Origin: Methylococcales bacterium
GTDB lineage: Bacteria; Pseudomonadota; Gammaproteobacteria; Methylococcales; Methylomonadaceae
Assembly: GCA_026399095.1 (NCBI GenBank)
Contig: JAPLRP010000052.1
Location: 1 to 55,396 of the forward strand
Length of the DNA: 55,396 nt
Direction of reading: 5' to 3'
Part shown: piece after piece, positions 1 through 9,274 of the stretch
Position numbering within the stretch: the first letter of the stretch is position 1
Layout of the letters: each line of letters starts with the position of its first letter
Notes under the pieces: generated by a model
What the model was told of the DNA's origin: nothing
Databases searched by the model: none
The model's input: the letters and a program-made list of their open reading frames with translations, nothing else
Position numbers and translations under genes: made by a program

Positions 1-2
1 AA

Positions 3-119
3 AAACTTTCTAAAATCACTAAACAGGCTTGGCGATTCGTAAAAAACAATTTTCTTAAGAAAAGCTCTCAGCGGCTCTTTGAACTCAAGCTACGGCCGGT
101 TTTGATAGCATACCTATAA
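3..119 (+). other. C-terminal tail of an unidentified reading frame at the window edge
   Basis: A frame open from the window edge encodes about 38 residues, rich in Lys, Arg and aromatics, and ends at a TAA at 117-119. It reads ...QAWRFVKN... and ...LKLRPVLIAYL before the stop. It lies in the same frame as the sensor gene downstream but does not resemble the membrane helix expected there. A transposase C-terminus is plausible because the downstream gene has lost its 5' end, but I do not recognise the family. Confidence 0.35.
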
Positions 120-341
120 TTAAATTGCGGACACCGTTACCAAAAAATAGAAGATGAACTGCTAACTATAGCGAAGTTAAAATCCGATCAACTGATTTCG
201 TGGCGAAAAGAGCGCCTGGGTACTGCCATTCTTTCCCAGAATGCGCTAATCACCGCCAGTATTAAAAATCTGCTAAGCAAGCCCATCAACAAATCTCAGC
301 CTGAGCTACAAGACTGGCTTAAACAATATACGACTTATTTT

Positions 342-3300
342 GTGCAATTTGGCTATACCCAAATCTTGTATCTGGATAACCAAGGTATTATTCGAATCTC
401 AGAGCCTAAAGGACTCAACCAACTGGATCCGCTGATAAAAAACAGTGCTATAACGGCGATGAAAACTGACAAGATTAACTTGGTGGATTTTCATGCTTCC
501 GCAGATGGACAACATGTCAATCTGGCATTGATCATTCCCTTAATTGATAAAAAAGCTAATAATCAGTCCTTGGGTGCGCTGATCATCACTATTGATCCAA
601 CTATTTTTTTATATCCTTTGATTCAATCTTGGCCAACTCTAAGTGCTAGCGCAGAAACCCTATTGGTAAGAAAGGAAGGCAATGAGGTTTTGTTTCTCAA
701 TAACCTGCGCTTTAATGCTAATGCGGCACTCAAGTTGCGCTTTCCGCTCAACCAAGACACACTCCCTGCTGTTAAAGCGGTTTTGGGTGTACAAGGCATT
801 GTTGAAGGCATTAATTATCGAGGAGCCCCCGTACTTTCAGCAATACTGCCGATCCCGGGATCACCTTGGTTTATTGTTGCTAATGAAGATAAAACAGAGC
901 TATTAGCACCCTTACGCGAACAATTTTGGCAGGCCTGCCTATTTCTATCGCTGATAGAGCTATGCATGCTTGCAATCACTTTATTTATTTGGCGACAACA
1001 ACAACTTAGCTTTTATCAAAATAAGCTGATATTAACTGAACGACTAAACGAACAAGAAAAACAGCACAAGATTATTATTGATAATGCGATGGATGGTTTT
1101 TTAATCATGGACCATCAGGGCCAGCTGCTTGAAATAAATCAAGCCTATTGTCAGATGAGCCACTATGATCAACAAGCATTACTGGCTATGCAGTTTTCTG
1201 ACTTGGAAACACGAGAGACCGCTAAGATCTTTGAAGAGTGCAATAATTTAAGCGGCTATAGCTATGAATCCATACATCGACGTCAGGATAATACTGTTTT
1301 TAATGTCGACGTCAATATTAAACCTATTACAACTGATAGCAAAAAATTGACTGCCTTTATAAAGGACATCACCACACGAATACAAAACACAGAGCAAATC
1401 CATCTTGCCGCCAGTGTTTTTACGCATGCCCGTGAAGCCATTCTTATCACCGATAACCAAGGTTTAATTATCCGGGTTAATCAGGCATTTTCTGAGATAA
1501 CCGGTTATAGCTTTAAAGAGGTCGAAGGTAAAAATCCGAGCATGCTGAGCTCCGGTCGGCAATCAAAAGAATTCTATACAAATATGTGGAGTGCTCTAAA
1601 GACTAAAGGGCATTGGTATGGCGAAATATGGAACCGTCATAAAAATGGTGAAGTTTATGCCTTAACAGAGAATATTAGTACAGTGTTTGATAGCCAAGAC
1701 CAGCCGCTTCAATATGTGGCCCTCATGTCTGATATTACCAAGATAAAAGCCCATGAGTATGAATTGGAACACAGCGCTCATTTTGATGCCCTGACTAATC
1801 TGCCTAACCGTACTTTGCTAGCGGATCGTTTACATCAAGCCATTGCGCAATGTAAACGCCAAAATCAATTATTAGCCTTGGTCTTTGTTGATCTTGACGG
1901 CTTTAAGACGGCTAATGATGATTATGGACATTTAGCGGGTGATCAATTACTCATTGGTGTGTCGAATGCTATGCAGCAAACATTGCGTGAGGTTGATACG
2001 CTGGCACGAATAGGTGGCGATGAGTTTATCGCCTTACTGGTTGATGTCGGTGATATTGATAAGTGCGTACCTTTATTTACGCGTCTTCTGCTTGCTGCCG
2101 CTCAACCCGAACTCTTCAATGATATCAGCTTGCAAGTCTCTGCCAGCATGGGCGTTACCTTTTATCCGCAAACAGACGATGTGGACGCCGATATTCTTAT
2201 TCGCCAAGCTGACCAAGCGATGTATCAAGCCAAACTGACCGGAAAAAATCGCTATCATATTTTTGATATAGAGCTGGATAATCTCACACGCACCCATAAC
2301 GAAAGCCTGGAAAGTATTCGCCGCGCTTTGGATGCAGGGGAATTTGTGTTGTATTATCAACCCAAAATTAATTTAAGGCTGGGTAAAATTGTGGGGGTCG
2401 AAGCCTTGATTCGTTGGCAACACCCCAGCAAAGGGTTGTTGGCGCCAAACGATTTTTTGCCTTTTATTGAGAATCACACGCTGGCTATTGATATCGGCCT
2501 GTGGGTTATTAATACCGCCCTGAACCAAATAGAAAGTTGGCATAAAGCCGGGCTTAAATTACCTGTCAGCGTTAATGTGGGTGCCAGGCAATTACAGCAG
2601 GAAGGCTTCTTTGAATCGCTGTGTCAACTGCTTGCGGTACATCCCATTGTCAAACCCGGGGATCTGGAAATTGAGGTATTGGAAACCAGTGCCATGAAAG
2701 ACTTAAACAAGATATCCGATTTAATCAATGCCAGCAAGGGGATTGGCATACTGTTTTCATTGGATGATTTTGGCACCGGTTATTCATCACTGACTTATTT
2801 AAAACGGCTACCCGTCCACCAGCTTAAGATTGACCAAAGCTTTGTGCGCGATATGCTTAATGATATTGATGATCTAGCGATTGTTGAAGGCGTACTGGCG
2901 TTAGCAAGCGCTTTTTCTCTTGAAGTCATTGCCGAAGGCATGGAAACCAATGAACATGGCGAAATGTTGTTGCAAATTGGCTGTGATTTGGCACAAGGTT
3001 ATGCCATTGCCTATCCTATGCCTGCAGCAGAACTCGAAAGCTGGCTGCATACTTGGCAACCGGATCCAAGCTGGATGAATCGCCCCTCTTTTATACGCGC
3101 TGATTTACCATTATTGTTTGCCAACGCAGAATATAAAGTTTGGTTTAATGGGGTAGAAGGCTATTTACAATCCAAAACCCCCAAACTGGAAAATTTAAAT
3201 TCCCGTTTTGGTACCTGGCTAACTATCAACAGCCCTATCAAGAAAGGCAACTATATCCTTATCTTTAAACTGCACCAAAAATTACTGGCTCTGGCTAAGG

Positions 3301-3425
3301 AGCTAATAGACCTTCATGAAAATGGTCAAAAACAAGCGGCGATTGCACGACTGCCTGATCTTAAAAAAATACAAGAGGATATCTTTGAAAAACTGAAATT
3401 GCTGGTGGAAGAAAACTGGAAATAA
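342..3425 (+). CDS. PAS-PAS-GGDEF-EAL sensor (cyclic-di-GMP turnover), 5'-truncated
   Basis: This is a membrane sensor for cyclic-di-GMP metabolism. From the GTG at 342 there are 1027 residues: the rest of a periplasmic dCache-like sensor domain, a membrane helix at about 198-218, two PAS domains (about 240-345 and 358-470), a GGDEF domain with intact GGDEF at 558-562, an EAL domain with EAL at 687-689 and DDFGTGYSS, then a C-terminal region of about 110 residues resembling a degraded CZB zinc-binding domain. Both catalytic signatures are intact, so synthase and phosphodiesterase activity are both possible. In-frame coding sequence continues upstream to codon 120 and fits the start of such sensor domains (...RYQKIEDELLTIAKLKSDQL...), but there is no ATG, GTG or TTG between the stop at 117-119 and 342, and the first membrane helix is absent. 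The gene has probably lost its 5' end and may not make a normal protein. Confidence 0.85.
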   Translation: MQFGYTQILYLDNQGIIRISEPKGLNQLDPLIKNSAITAMKTDKINLVDFHASADGQHVNLALIIPLIDKKANNQSLGALIITIDPTIFLYPLIQSWPTLSASAETLLVRKEGNEVLFLNNLRFNANAALKLRFPLNQDTLPAVKAVLGVQGIVEGINYRGAPVLSAILPIPGSPWFIVANEDKTELLAPLREQFWQACLFLSLIELCMLAITLFIWRQQQLSFYQNKLILTERLNEQEKQHKIIIDNAMDGFLIMDHQGQLLEINQAYCQMSHYDQQALLAMQFSDLETRETAKIFEECNNLSGYSYESIHRRQDNTVFNVDVNIKPITTDSKKLTAFIKDITTRIQNTEQIHLAASVFTHAREAILITDNQGLIIRVNQAFSEITGYSFKEVEGKNPSMLSSGRQSKEFYTNMWSALKTKGHWYGEIWNRHKNGEVYALTENISTVFDSQDQPLQYVALMSDITKIKAHEYELEHSAHFDALTNLPNRTLLADRLHQAIAQCKRQNQLLALVFVDLDGFKTANDDYGHLAGDQLLIGVSNAMQQTLREVDTLARIGGDEFIALLVDVGDIDKCVPLFTRLLLAAAQPELFNDISLQVSASMGVTFYPQTDDVDADILIRQADQAMYQAKLTGKNRYHIFDIELDNLTRTHNESLESIRRALDAGEFVLYYQPKINLRLGKIVGVEALIRWQHPSKGLLAPNDFLPFIENHTLAIDIGLWVINTALNQIESWHKAGLKLPVSVNVGARQLQQEGFFESLCQLLAVHPIVKPGDLEIEVLETSAMKDLNKISDLINASKGIGILFSLDDFGTGYSSLTYLKRLPVHQLKIDQSFVRDMLNDIDDLAIVEGVLALASAFSLEVIAEGMETNEHGEMLLQIGCDLAQGYAIAYPMPAAELESWLHTWQPDPSWMNRPSFIRADLPLLFANAEYKVWFNGVEGYLQSKTPKLENLNSRFGTWLTINSPIKKGNYILIFKLHQKLLALAKELIDLHENGQKQAAIARLPDLKKIQEDIFEKLKLLVEENWK

Positions 3426-3523
3426 AATGAGCGCGCTTTCGCTGTGTTGGCTTAAAGATATTGGTCGAGACATCATGCCAAAACTATCGTGACAGAAGGT
3501 GATTTTTAAGCAGACCTTGCACC

Positions 3524-3547
3524 TAGGAGTGCCCAAAGCCACTCCTA
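3524..3547. terminator. stem-loop between convergent genes
   Basis: A perfect 8-bp stem, TAGGAGTG (3524-3531) with CACTCCTA (3540-3547), closes an 8-nt loop between the sensor gene and the L,D-transpeptidase gene, which converge here. Neither side has a clear T-run, so terminator function is inferred from symmetry and position. Confidence 0.4.
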
Positions 3548-3553
3548 TATACA

Positions 3554-4360
3554 CTAATTGGGTCTTGAAACCGTTTTTATCGGCGGCTCTCCGGATGACA
3601 AGGCTTCAATTTCACTGGAGATAAGTGAATAAAGTGCCGGCGTCCATCGTGGCAGTGCCATATTGTCAGTTCTTAACGGGAAGACTCTGGGATCGCGAGG
3701 GGCAATCACGACTTTTACATTTTCTGCACCCACTTGTGCGGTTAGCACAAATAGTTCATCGATTGTTTCATCGCCCATCGCCAAGCATCCAATCGAGACG
3801 GCTTTACCATGAATGAAGATATCAGATCCCGGAGCTGTTCGTCCTTCCTGTGAGGCATGAAAAAGGTCGAAGTCGTTGGGATAATTTATTTTCATCGACA
3901 AGTGATAATGACTGTTGGGATTAAGCCCAGCGATACTGTAAACACCTTCGGGCACCTGTTTGTCACCTTGCCGCAACTTAGGCCCGGCAACGCCACTGAT
4001 TGCGTGGATATTATAATTACGAATAAAACGAAATTTACCACTGTCTCTCGCCCATAGCTCCAGTTTTTTTTCCTGCTTTAAAGCAACAAGAGTCACTTCC
4101 TTGGGTGGGTAAGCCACCTTGGCCTTTGTAAAATAAGGGGTGAGTTTCCGTGTTGCAATAGGACTGTAATCTTGCACAATATCCGCTACGGTCCATTGAC
4201 CAGGCAGTCTCGGTGGGTGACTGTAAGACCTATTTTGGCTGACACGAACAGGCGGTTTTACGATGATTCCAGTCGAAGTGTTAATAGGCTTATGCTCAGA
4301 ACAGGCCTCTAGCAAGGCTGTCACGGTTAGGCCCACAATAATTTTGGCTGTTGATTTCAT
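3554..4360 (-). CDS. L,D-transpeptidase family protein (YkuD/YafK-like)
   Basis: A 268-residue envelope protein with a YkuD catalytic domain, which cross-links peptidoglycan or attaches proteins to it through a cysteine thioester. The N-terminus is a short hydrophobic export segment ending LLEAC, an imperfect lipobox, so it may be a lipoprotein. The catalytic signature is visible as an IHG motif followed by SIGC near residues 183-194, with the nucleophilic Cys in SIGCLAM. The layout, with a long region before the catalytic block and a charged, Pro-rich tail, is closest to YafK-type enzymes. The gene stands alone, convergent with the GGDEF-EAL gene and separated from fba by about 115 bases. 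The substrate cannot be told from sequence. Confidence 0.85.
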   Translation of the reverse strand: MKSTAKIIVGLTVTALLEACSEHKPINTSTGIIVKPPVRVSQNRSYSHPPRLPGQWTVADIVQDYSPIATRKLTPYFTKAKVAYPPKEVTLVALKQEKKLELWARDSGKFRFIRNYNIHAISGVAGPKLRQGDKQVPEGVYSIAGLNPNSHYHLSMKINYPNDFDLFHASQEGRTAPGSDIFIHGKAVSIGCLAMGDETIDELFVLTAQVGAENVKVVIAPRDPRVFPLRTDNMALPRWTPALYSLISSEIEALSSGEPPIKTVSRPN

Positions 4361-4429
4361 AATAAGTGCTGAAATAAAGTGAAGTTGAACATAGTTTAGA
4401 TAAAATCCCCATAGATCTGCAAGTTTTTA

Positions 4430-4441
4430 GACTTCGAAGTC
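4430..4441. repeat. 12-bp perfect palindrome downstream of fba
   Basis: GACTTCGAAGTC is a perfect 12-bp palindrome 35 bases past the fba stop codon. Read on the minus strand it can form a 4-bp stem and is followed by TAAAAACTT. It could be a weak fba terminator or a protein-binding site. Confidence 0.3.
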
Positions 4442-4476
4442 ATTATGGAGAAGCCATATAAATGACGCTTTATATC

Positions 4477-5517
4477 TTACTGATAACGCTTTACCATTTC
4501 ACCTAGGGGAATGGCTTTAATTTTACCGGCATGACCTGCTGAACCAAATAGCTCATAACGTGACTGACATAATACTTGCATCGCGTCTCTGGCGGCATTG
4601 TAGATCTTGCGGGCATCCAACTCTGCTACATTTTCTGGCTGGGCTAAATAGCGGCGAATGGCACCGGTAGAAACCATCCGTAAATCGGTATCAATATTGA
4701 CCTTACGGACACCAAATTTAATGCCTTCAACTATTTCGTCAATCGGCACACCATAGGTTTGGGGCATATCACCGCCATACTCATTGATGATTTTTAACCA
4801 CTCTTGCGGTACAGAACTTGAACCATGCATAACAAAATGTGTATTAGGCAAGCGTTGTTGCAGTGCTTTTAAACGACTAATCACCAACACTTCGCCCGTA
4901 GGCGGTTTGCTAAATTTATAAGCACCATGGCTTGTACCAATAGCGACAGCCAAGGCATCTATTTGGGTTTGTTTTACAAATTCAAACGCTTCATCAGGAT
5001 CAGTCAATAACTGACTATGATCCAGAGCTTCCAACGGCACTTGATCAACGCCATCTACTGTTTTTGTTTCTAATGAGCCTAAGCAACCTATTTCACCTTC
5101 AACTGATACGCCACAGGCATGTGCCATTTTTACGACAGTACGCGTAACGTCTACGTTATATTCAAAAGTAGAGGGCGTTTTCATATCTTCCAGTAAAGAT
5201 CCATCCATCATTACTGAACTAAAACCTGATTGGATTGCTTGTGCACAGCTGTCAGGAGTAGGCCCATGATCCCGATGCATGACAATTGGTATATGAGGAT
5301 ATTGTTCAACGGCGGCAAGAATGATATGACGTAAAAACACTTCGCCGGCATATCTGTTTGCACCAGCCGAGCCTTGCATAATGACTGGGCTATCACATGC
5401 ATCAGCTGCTTGCATGATGGCTTGCACTTGTTCCATATTACTTACATTAAAAGCAGGAACGGCAAAATTATGCTCTGCGGCATAATCCAAAAGTTGGCGC
5501 AATGAAACTAAAGCCAT
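4477..5517 (-). CDS. fba: class II fructose-bisphosphate aldolase, Calvin-cycle subtype
   Basis: A zinc aldolase of 346 residues that interconverts fructose-1,6-bisphosphate with dihydroxyacetone phosphate and glyceraldehyde-3-phosphate. It begins MALVSLRQLLDYAAEHNF, typical of the class II enzymes called the Calvin-cycle subtype in autotrophs and methylotrophs. Zinc-binding HRDHGPT lies near residues 80-86, and MHGSSSVPQEW and NIDTDLRM mark the phosphate-binding and active-site loops. Length is normal and the protein looks complete. A purine-rich AAGGAGAGCCAAG precedes the ATG. In ribulose monophosphate or Calvin metabolism this enzyme also handles sedoheptulose bisphosphate in relatives; that extension is inference. 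It lies downstream of clcA on the same strand with an 87-base gap and may have its own promoter. Confidence 0.96.
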   Translation of the reverse strand: MALVSLRQLLDYAAEHNFAVPAFNVSNMEQVQAIMQAADACDSPVIMQGSAGANRYAGEVFLRHIILAAVEQYPHIPIVMHRDHGPTPDSCAQAIQSGFSSVMMDGSLLEDMKTPSTFEYNVDVTRTVVKMAHACGVSVEGEIGCLGSLETKTVDGVDQVPLEALDHSQLLTDPDEAFEFVKQTQIDALAVAIGTSHGAYKFSKPPTGEVLVISRLKALQQRLPNTHFVMHGSSSVPQEWLKIINEYGGDMPQTYGVPIDEIVEGIKFGVRKVNIDTDLRMVSTGAIRRYLAQPENVAELDARKIYNAARDAMQVLCQSRYELFGSAGHAGKIKAIPLGEMVKRYQ

Positions 5518-5604
5518 ACTTGGCTCTCCTTAAGTTTTTTGGGGCTCTAAGATGGTAATGAGCATTGACTTCAGTACTTCGAGTAATCAAGCAATCCAAG
5601 ATTA

Positions 5605-6930
5605 TTATTTGTTTAAATCGCGTTCCAATAAAGCTTCATAAATAGGTAAGTCATTTAAAGCATCGGCTATTAAAAGTGACGCAAAGCAAGCCACAAACAA
5701 GGGCAGGATTAATTCATAATTGCCTGTCATCTCGATCATAAGTACCATTCCGGTTAATGGCGCACGAACTACGCCTGTAAAATAAGCGGCCATACCGACT
5801 ATTGCGAAAGCGTTGGGTTCTATATAGAGTTCTGGAAATAATTGATGTGTAAAATATTCAACCAACAAACCTAATAAAGCACCCAGTACTAAGATAGGTG
5901 CAAAAATACCCCCTGCGGCTCCTGTACTGTAACTGGCAATGGTAAGTACAAAACGAATAACAAAAAACAAGCAAATAGAGGAAATGGTTATTTCATTAGC
6001 AAACAGCTTCTCTATCATGCGCTCTCCCCCACCTAATAAATGAGGAGCAAACCAACCCACCACACCTATTGCTAAACCACAAATGAGCCAAAAAATTATT
6101 CTAGGTCGAGTAGAAAATGTATTGAGCTTTTGTGCAGCGAGCAGTGTTTTATTAAAAACGACACCCAACAAACCGGCCAGCATACCTAAAGGAATAAACA
6201 CCAAAAGTAATATCAAATCTGGGGCTTTAAGCAAAGTAATATGAAACACCGGAAATTGCCCCAACAATCCACGACAAACCATATCAGCAGTCAGACAAGC
6301 CAGTGCAGCAGAAAAAAACTCCAAAGAAGCAAATTTCCCCTGCAATTCTTCCAGAACAAAAACAAGCCCCGCCAGTGGCGAGTTAAATGCCGCGGATAAA
6401 CCTGCGCCAGCGCCAGCCGCAACCAATACTTGTTGTTCATTACGTCGTGACTTAGGCAAAGAAACCAAGCCTTGACCCAGCGCCGCACCCATCTGTACCG
6501 TTGGACCTTCTCGACCCAAGGTCAGTCCACAGCTGATCCCAATTAGTCCACTGATAAACTTGACGATGAGGACTCGATACCACCGAAATGTCCGATAACC
6601 TTGCAATACCGCTTTGACATGAGGAATACCACTACCACCCGCCTCGGGTGCATAGTGTTTTACCAAGAAAGCGGCAACGAATACACAGAGTGCAGTAAAA
6701 CCAATGACAATAAAGATACCTTGCCGACCATACTGATGAGCCTGCTCGATTAAATGGTTTCTAAACGCTTCGCCAAAATCAAGGGATAGGTGAAAGATCA
6801 CCGCTATAAGCCCTGTCAATAAACCAACCATAATAGATTTAGGCAGCAATAACCGACGCTTCTGATTGAGCACAAAGAAGCGATGACTTTCATGCTGGGA
6901 TAACGTTGATTCTTTCAAAGGGGTAGGCAT
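5605..6930 (-). CDS. clcA: ClC-family chloride channel or H+/Cl- antiporter
   Basis: An inner-membrane ClC protein of 441 residues with many hydrophobic helices. The anion-pore signatures are present: GSGIPHVK (about residues 99-106), GREGPTVQMG (about 140-149) with the gating-type Glu, and GAAGGIFAP (about 338-346). The Glu in GREGP is the external gate that couples proton exchange in bacterial antiporters, so antiport is more likely than a pure channel. There is no C-terminal CBS pair, so this is the short type. Only 21 bases separate it from the secreted-protein gene upstream on the same strand, and the two may be co-transcribed. Confidence 0.93.
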   Translation of the reverse strand: MPTPLKESTLSQHESHRFFVLNQKRRLLLPKSIMVGLLTGLIAVIFHLSLDFGEAFRNHLIEQAHQYGRQGIFIVIGFTALCVFVAAFLVKHYAPEAGGSGIPHVKAVLQGYRTFRWYRVLIVKFISGLIGISCGLTLGREGPTVQMGAALGQGLVSLPKSRRNEQQVLVAAGAGAGLSAAFNSPLAGLVFVLEELQGKFASLEFFSAALACLTADMVCRGLLGQFPVFHITLLKAPDLILLLVFIPLGMLAGLLGVVFNKTLLAAQKLNTFSTRPRIIFWLICGLAIGVVGWFAPHLLGGGERMIEKLFANEITISSICLFFVIRFVLTIASYSTGAAGGIFAPILVLGALLGLLVEYFTHQLFPELYIEPNAFAIVGMAAYFTGVVRAPLTGMVLMIEMTGNYELILPLFVACFASLLIADALNDLPIYEALLERDLNK

Positions 6931-6951
6931 TACTATGATTTTGATTTTGTC

Positions 6952-7419
6952 TTACTTGGCTGTGCTGGTATCAGTAGGCTTGGTAAGCTCGGGCGACGAA
7001 ATATCAGTAGAAAGCGAAACGTTAAGTGAGTATTTAGCTCTTTCAAAGTGCCGCGCAGCTTTAGACATTAGATAAACCCGAATAGTATATTCACCTTCTC
7101 TAGGTAAACTACCGGCAAAGTGATCGCCGGAGGTTGAGCCAACGAACATCGCGTTATCTGTTTCCGGTGCCAAGACATTGAAATAAATGTAGTGGTTTTT
7201 GCTTTTAAGCGAAACGGTCATTGATTGTCCGGCTTTGGCTCTTAGATGATAATCTATCGTTTGGCGGCCTTTAATGTGGTTTTTAACAATACTCGTGTTC
7301 TTCCCTTCCTTGAACTTCAGCTGTTTTATATGAGTTTCTCCGGCAGCGACACTGGCCATACTGAAGATAATAAAAAGAGATAAAACGCCGTTAAGCATGG
7401 ATTTCATAGTGCCACTCAT
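6952..7419 (-). CDS. small secreted beta-rich protein of unknown function
   Basis: A 155-residue protein with a clear signal peptide (hydrophobic core LSLFIIFSMASVAAGE). The mature part contains a patterned region, GQSMTVSL, YFNVLAP, GSTSGDHFAGSLP, GEYTIRVYLM, predicted as beta strands. This pattern resembles periplasmic domains related to lysozyme-inhibitor-like beta folds, but I cannot assign a function. The Thr/Ser-rich tail looks unstructured. The start could be the first ATG (7419) or the fourth codon-region Met (7407); the signal peptide tolerates either. It sits between proA and clcA on the same strand, 21 bases before clcA. Confidence 0.75.
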   Translation of the reverse strand: MSGTMKSMLNGVLSLFIIFSMASVAAGETHIKQLKFKEGKNTSIVKNHIKGRQTIDYHLRAKAGQSMTVSLKSKNHYIYFNVLAPETDNAMFVGSTSGDHFAGSLPREGEYTIRVYLMSKAARHFERAKYSLNVSLSTDISSPELTKPTDTSTAK

Positions 7420-7518
7420 TGATTTTAGTTTGTGTTGTTGATAGTATTTTTGACGGGTTGAAACTTGTTAAGGTACAAATTTCGTTTTTAAATTCCTAAC
7501 AGCTCTGGCAATCCTATG

Positions 7519-8772
7519 CTAATTCCTCAAATGGCCCTCCCCATAGACTACCCATTTATAGGTAGTTAATTCATCCGGTCCAACGGGGCCTCTGGCATGG
7601 AGCTTATCCGTGCTAATACCTATAACTGATCCCAAGCCATAATCGCCACCGCCTGATAATCGAGTTGAAGCATTGATCAAGACCGATGCCGAATCAACCT
7701 GCTGCTCAAATTTTTGCGCTTTATTCAGACTTTGTGTGACAATTCCGTCAGTATGCCCAGACCCATAATGATTGATATGTTGAATAGCCTCGTCAATACC
7801 GTTAACTATTTTTATTGAAAGAATAGGTGCCAGATATTCGGTATGCCAATCGTCTTCCGAAGCAGGATAAATACCCTGCAATAGCTTTTGTGTTGCTTCA
7901 CACCCCCTTAATTCAATCGTGTTTGTATCGAATGCAGTCTTTAGAAAGGGTAACATCTGTTCGGCACAGGCTTTATCAATCAAGAGTGTTTCTAGCGCAT
8001 TACAAACCTGAATACTTTGACATTTTGAATTAACCGCCAGAGTGATTGCCTGCATAGGGTCGGCATCTTCTGCTATATAAAGATGACAAAGTCCATCGTA
8101 ATGTTTGATCACTGGAATGCGAGTGCCTTCGGCAATTCGCTTGATTAACGCTTTTCCCCCGCGTGGAATTAAAACATCTATATATTTTTCCATTGTAAGC
8201 AATTCGCTTACAGCCTCATGACCGGGTGTGCGGATAATCTGTATTGCATGCTCTGGAAGCCCTGCATTTACTGCACCTTCTATCATGGCATCCGCTAACA
8301 GTATGTTCGTTTGAAGTGCTTCTGAACCACCACGCAAGATAATTGCATTTCCACTTTTTATACAGACGCCCGCGGCATCGGTTGTGACATTAGGCCGCGA
8401 TTCATAAATAATACCAATAACGCCGAGCGGCACTGACTTTTTGCAAACGCGCAATCCTTCAGGATTGGTATGTCCTGCCAATATTTTGTTCAAAGGATCC
8501 GGATGCTGCGCTACTTTTCTGAGCCTGGAAAGCATGTATCGAAAAACTTTATCGTCAATTGTTAACCGTTTAATCATCGCCTCGGACTGACCAGCCTGCC
8601 GTGCCGTTATCACTTCTTGGGCATTAATATCAAGCACTTGCTGCTTAACTACTTCAAGCGAATCAGCCATTTCAGAGAGCGCAAGATTACGCAGCGCCTC
8701 AGAAGTTGATGATAATTGGCTGGCTGCTAAACGGCTTTGTTGTGCTATAACCTGAACGTGACTGGTATTCAT
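7519..8772 (-). CDS. proA: gamma-glutamyl phosphate reductase
   Basis: The second step of proline synthesis: NADPH-dependent reduction of gamma-glutamyl phosphate to the semialdehyde, in the cytoplasm. At 417 residues it has the usual length. Family hallmarks are GVIGIIYESRPNVT (about residues 116-129), SGNAIILRGGSEA (about 138-150), the catalytic Cys in VCNALETLL, and a C-terminal GPVGPDELTTYKW block. The gene starts 4 bases after the truncated-haemoglobin stop codon, so the two are very likely co-transcribed. proB is not in the window. Confidence 0.97.
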   Translation of the reverse strand: MNTSHVQVIAQQSRLAASQLSSTSEALRNLALSEMADSLEVVKQQVLDINAQEVITARQAGQSEAMIKRLTIDDKVFRYMLSRLRKVAQHPDPLNKILAGHTNPEGLRVCKKSVPLGVIGIIYESRPNVTTDAAGVCIKSGNAIILRGGSEALQTNILLADAMIEGAVNAGLPEHAIQIIRTPGHEAVSELLTMEKYIDVLIPRGGKALIKRIAEGTRIPVIKHYDGLCHLYIAEDADPMQAITLAVNSKCQSIQVCNALETLLIDKACAEQMLPFLKTAFDTNTIELRGCEATQKLLQGIYPASEDDWHTEYLAPILSIKIVNGIDEAIQHINHYGSGHTDGIVTQSLNKAQKFEQQVDSASVLINASTRLSGGGDYGLGSVIGISTDKLHARGPVGPDELTTYKWVVYGEGHLRN

Positions 8773-8776
8773 CGTC

Positions 8777-9181
8777 TCAATTGGCGTCTTTATTGACAGG
8801 ATCTTGATTAATCATATGTGTTGCCAGTTGCTGCAAAGCATTTTGAATATTGGTTTTTAACTGCGGATCCATGGTCATTTCTTTAAGTGCTTTATTCATA
8901 CATAACATCCATTGATCTCGCTCTGCTTCACCAATTGAAAAAGGCAAATGACGGGCTCGCAGCATGGGATGACCATATTCTTCAATATACAAATTGGGAC
9001 CTCCCAACCAGCCGGATAGATATTTAAACAGTTTTAGCTTGGCCGAATCAAGATTAGTTTGATGTATAACTCGTATGCCTTGTGCTTCAGGCAGCGTATC
9101 CATATAAAAGTAAAACCGGTCGACCAGATTTTGAATGGCTTTTTCGCCACCCATCAGACCGTAAGGCGTGGGGGTTATCAT
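8777..9181 (-). CDS. group II truncated haemoglobin
   Basis: A cytoplasmic 2/2 globin of 134 residues, probably binding O2 or NO or serving in their detoxification. Group II signatures are present: GG followed by PNLYIEEYGHPMLRARH with the proximal His in that block, then the FSIGEAERDQW stretch, whose Trp corresponds to G8 in this group. It is the first gene of the unit with proA directly downstream. The partner role is unclear. A second globin, of group I type, is at 53382. Confidence 0.92.
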   Translation of the reverse strand: MITPTPYGLMGGEKAIQNLVDRFYFYMDTLPEAQGIRVIHQTNLDSAKLKLFKYLSGWLGGPNLYIEEYGHPMLRARHLPFSIGEAERDQWMLCMNKALKEMTMDPQLKTNIQNALQQLATHMINQDPVNKDAN

Positions 9182-9274
9182 TGTTCATTACTCGTTATGT
9201 TTGACTTGGCTATTTGCCAATTATATCTGTGTCGCAGGCCATTTTTCCCCGCTATTTATACATTATTTATCTGG

